A stretch of 64,000 nt of DNA from Clostridia bacterium (GTDB lineage Bacteria; Bacillota; Clostridia; Lachnospirales; Lachnospiraceae). The DNA lies in contig CAJTEN010000001.1 of NCBI GenBank assembly GCA_910575245.1, forward strand, positions 495,507 to 559,506, in the 5' to 3' direction. The notes under the pieces are model-generated. The model had not been told where the DNA came from. It did no database searches and saw nothing but the letters and a program-made list of their open reading frames with translations. Shown here one piece after another: positions 63,554 through 64,000 of this stretch (position 1 is its first letter; each line of letters starts with the position of its first letter). Position numbers and translations under genes: made by a program.

Positions 63554-63936
63554 TTGGTGATATCTCCGTTAAAACAAATTTATATCTGGTTTCAGGCTAC
63601 ACGGATATGCGCCGCTCAATAGATGGTTTGTGCGCAACGGTCCAAAACATGCTCCATACAGAGCCGGATTCCATGTCCGTCTATCTTTTCTGTGGAAAAC
63701 GGTGTGACCGCATAAAAATTCTTATCAAAGAACCGGACGGCATGTGCCTGCTGTACAAACGTCTGGATTGCAGCATACAGGGCCGTTTCCGGTGGTCACG
63801 CAATCGGGATGAGGTAAAGCCGATCACCTGGAAGCAGTTCGGCTGGCTCATGTCAGGTTTGGAGGTTGAACAGCCCAAGGCATTGAAAATGGATGTACTC
63901 ATACTTCGCATACTGATATATGCTAAAGAATTATAA
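63550..63936 (+). CDS. tnpB: IS66 accessory protein TnpB
   Basis: A 129-residue IS66 Orf2 protein with VSGYTDMRRSIDGLCATVQ, FCGKRCDRIKILIKEPDG and CLLYKRLDCSIQGRFRW. It is required for IS66 transposition with tnpA and tnpC. GGAGG lies six bases before ATG 63550. It is complete in the window; tnpC should follow beyond the edge. Confidence 0.93.
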   Translation: MIGDISVKTNLYLVSGYTDMRRSIDGLCATVQNMLHTEPDSMSVYLFCGKRCDRIKILIKEPDGMCLLYKRLDCSIQGRFRWSRNRDEVKPITWKQFGWLMSGLEVEQPKALKMDVLILRILIYAKEL

Positions 63937-64000
63937 AAATCAATTGCTCTGCAAATAAAAATGGTATAGGCACTCTGTTTTTGCTATAATGAAATTACCC

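Larger units (their letters stand above)
63020..64000 (+). mobile_element. IS66-family insertion sequence, left end, cut by the window
   Basis: The terminus GTAAGCGCTTAATTT at 63020 has the GTAA start typical of IS66 ends. It carries tnpA and tnpB; tnpC (transposase) and the right end lie beyond the window. TGCAAGCAT/ATGCTTGCA inverted copies upstream of tnpA are a possible internal hairpin. The candidate 8-base target site to the left is TTTATAGA, to be compared with the missing right flank. Confidence 0.8.

Noticed and set aside
1..64000. tRNA or rRNA genes
   Set aside because: No cloverleaf, CCA-ended or rRNA-like sequence noticed in the gaps between genes.

Overview
The window is a 64 kb piece of a low-to-mid GC Firmicutes chromosome, most likely from the Lachnospiraceae (class Clostridia). 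The evidence is gene content: a ClpX-family unfoldase, CspB-type S8 peptidase, SleB-type cell wall hydrolase, the order argF-birA-small protein-dusB-hypothetical-greA-lysS, and dnaE followed by pfkA. Strong Shine-Dalgarno sites (AGGAGG type) and sigma-A promoters fit the same group. No species is claimed. No rRNA, tRNA or CRISPR array was found.

Bases 1 to about 46,500 read as ordinary chromosome with moderate GC and few gaps. Bases 1-10,460 are an envelope block: phosphoglucomutase, three family-2 glycosyltransferases, a WcaJ-type polyprenyl-phosphate sugar transferase, a LytR-CpsA-Psr ligase and GlmS. Together these make hexose-1-phosphate and GlcN-6-phosphate, start a lipid-linked polysaccharide, extend it and attach it to the wall. 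Next come an HtrA protease, a long ClpX-like unfoldase, a 164-base fold-back repeat, an S8 peptidase, a MATE exporter, an LspA homologue and a carbamate kinase. A divergent LacI-type regulator faces a sugar operon (FGGY kinase, DUF4867 protein, L-fucose/L-arabinose isomerase family enzyme) with a 14-bp palindromic operator candidate. A FliD-like protein with a SigD-like promoter and a PTS IIC-like membrane protein follow on the minus strand.

Bases 27,290-44,836 hold housekeeping genes: dnaE, pfkA, a TrmH/SpoU methyltransferase, proC, an SH3b-SleB cell wall hydrolase, nfeD plus an SPFH protein, argF, birA, dusB, greA and lysS. LysS is unusual: its C-terminus is joined through a 12-residue tandem repeat linker to an HD domain.

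From about 46,500 the DNA becomes visibly AT-rich and the genes change to accessory functions. An XRE/ImmA-like pair comes first. A tightly packed operon follows at 47,945-61,935, with neighbours overlapping or 1-12 bases apart: a PAPS-reductase/ferredoxin fusion (SspD/DndC-like), a DUF4007 protein (SspB-like), a large P-loop ATPase (SspC-like), a cysteine desulfurase (SspA-like), a DEAH helicase, a GHKL ATPase, a phospholipase-D-type nuclease and a DUF262-HNH protein (SspE-like). An Mrr-type endonuclease follows. I read this as a DNA phosphorothioation-based defence island of the Ssp type, with a helicase-GHKL-PLD trio inserted between the modification genes and the SspE-like effector. This is the most interesting part of the window. 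An IS66-family element begins at 63,020 and runs off the right edge.
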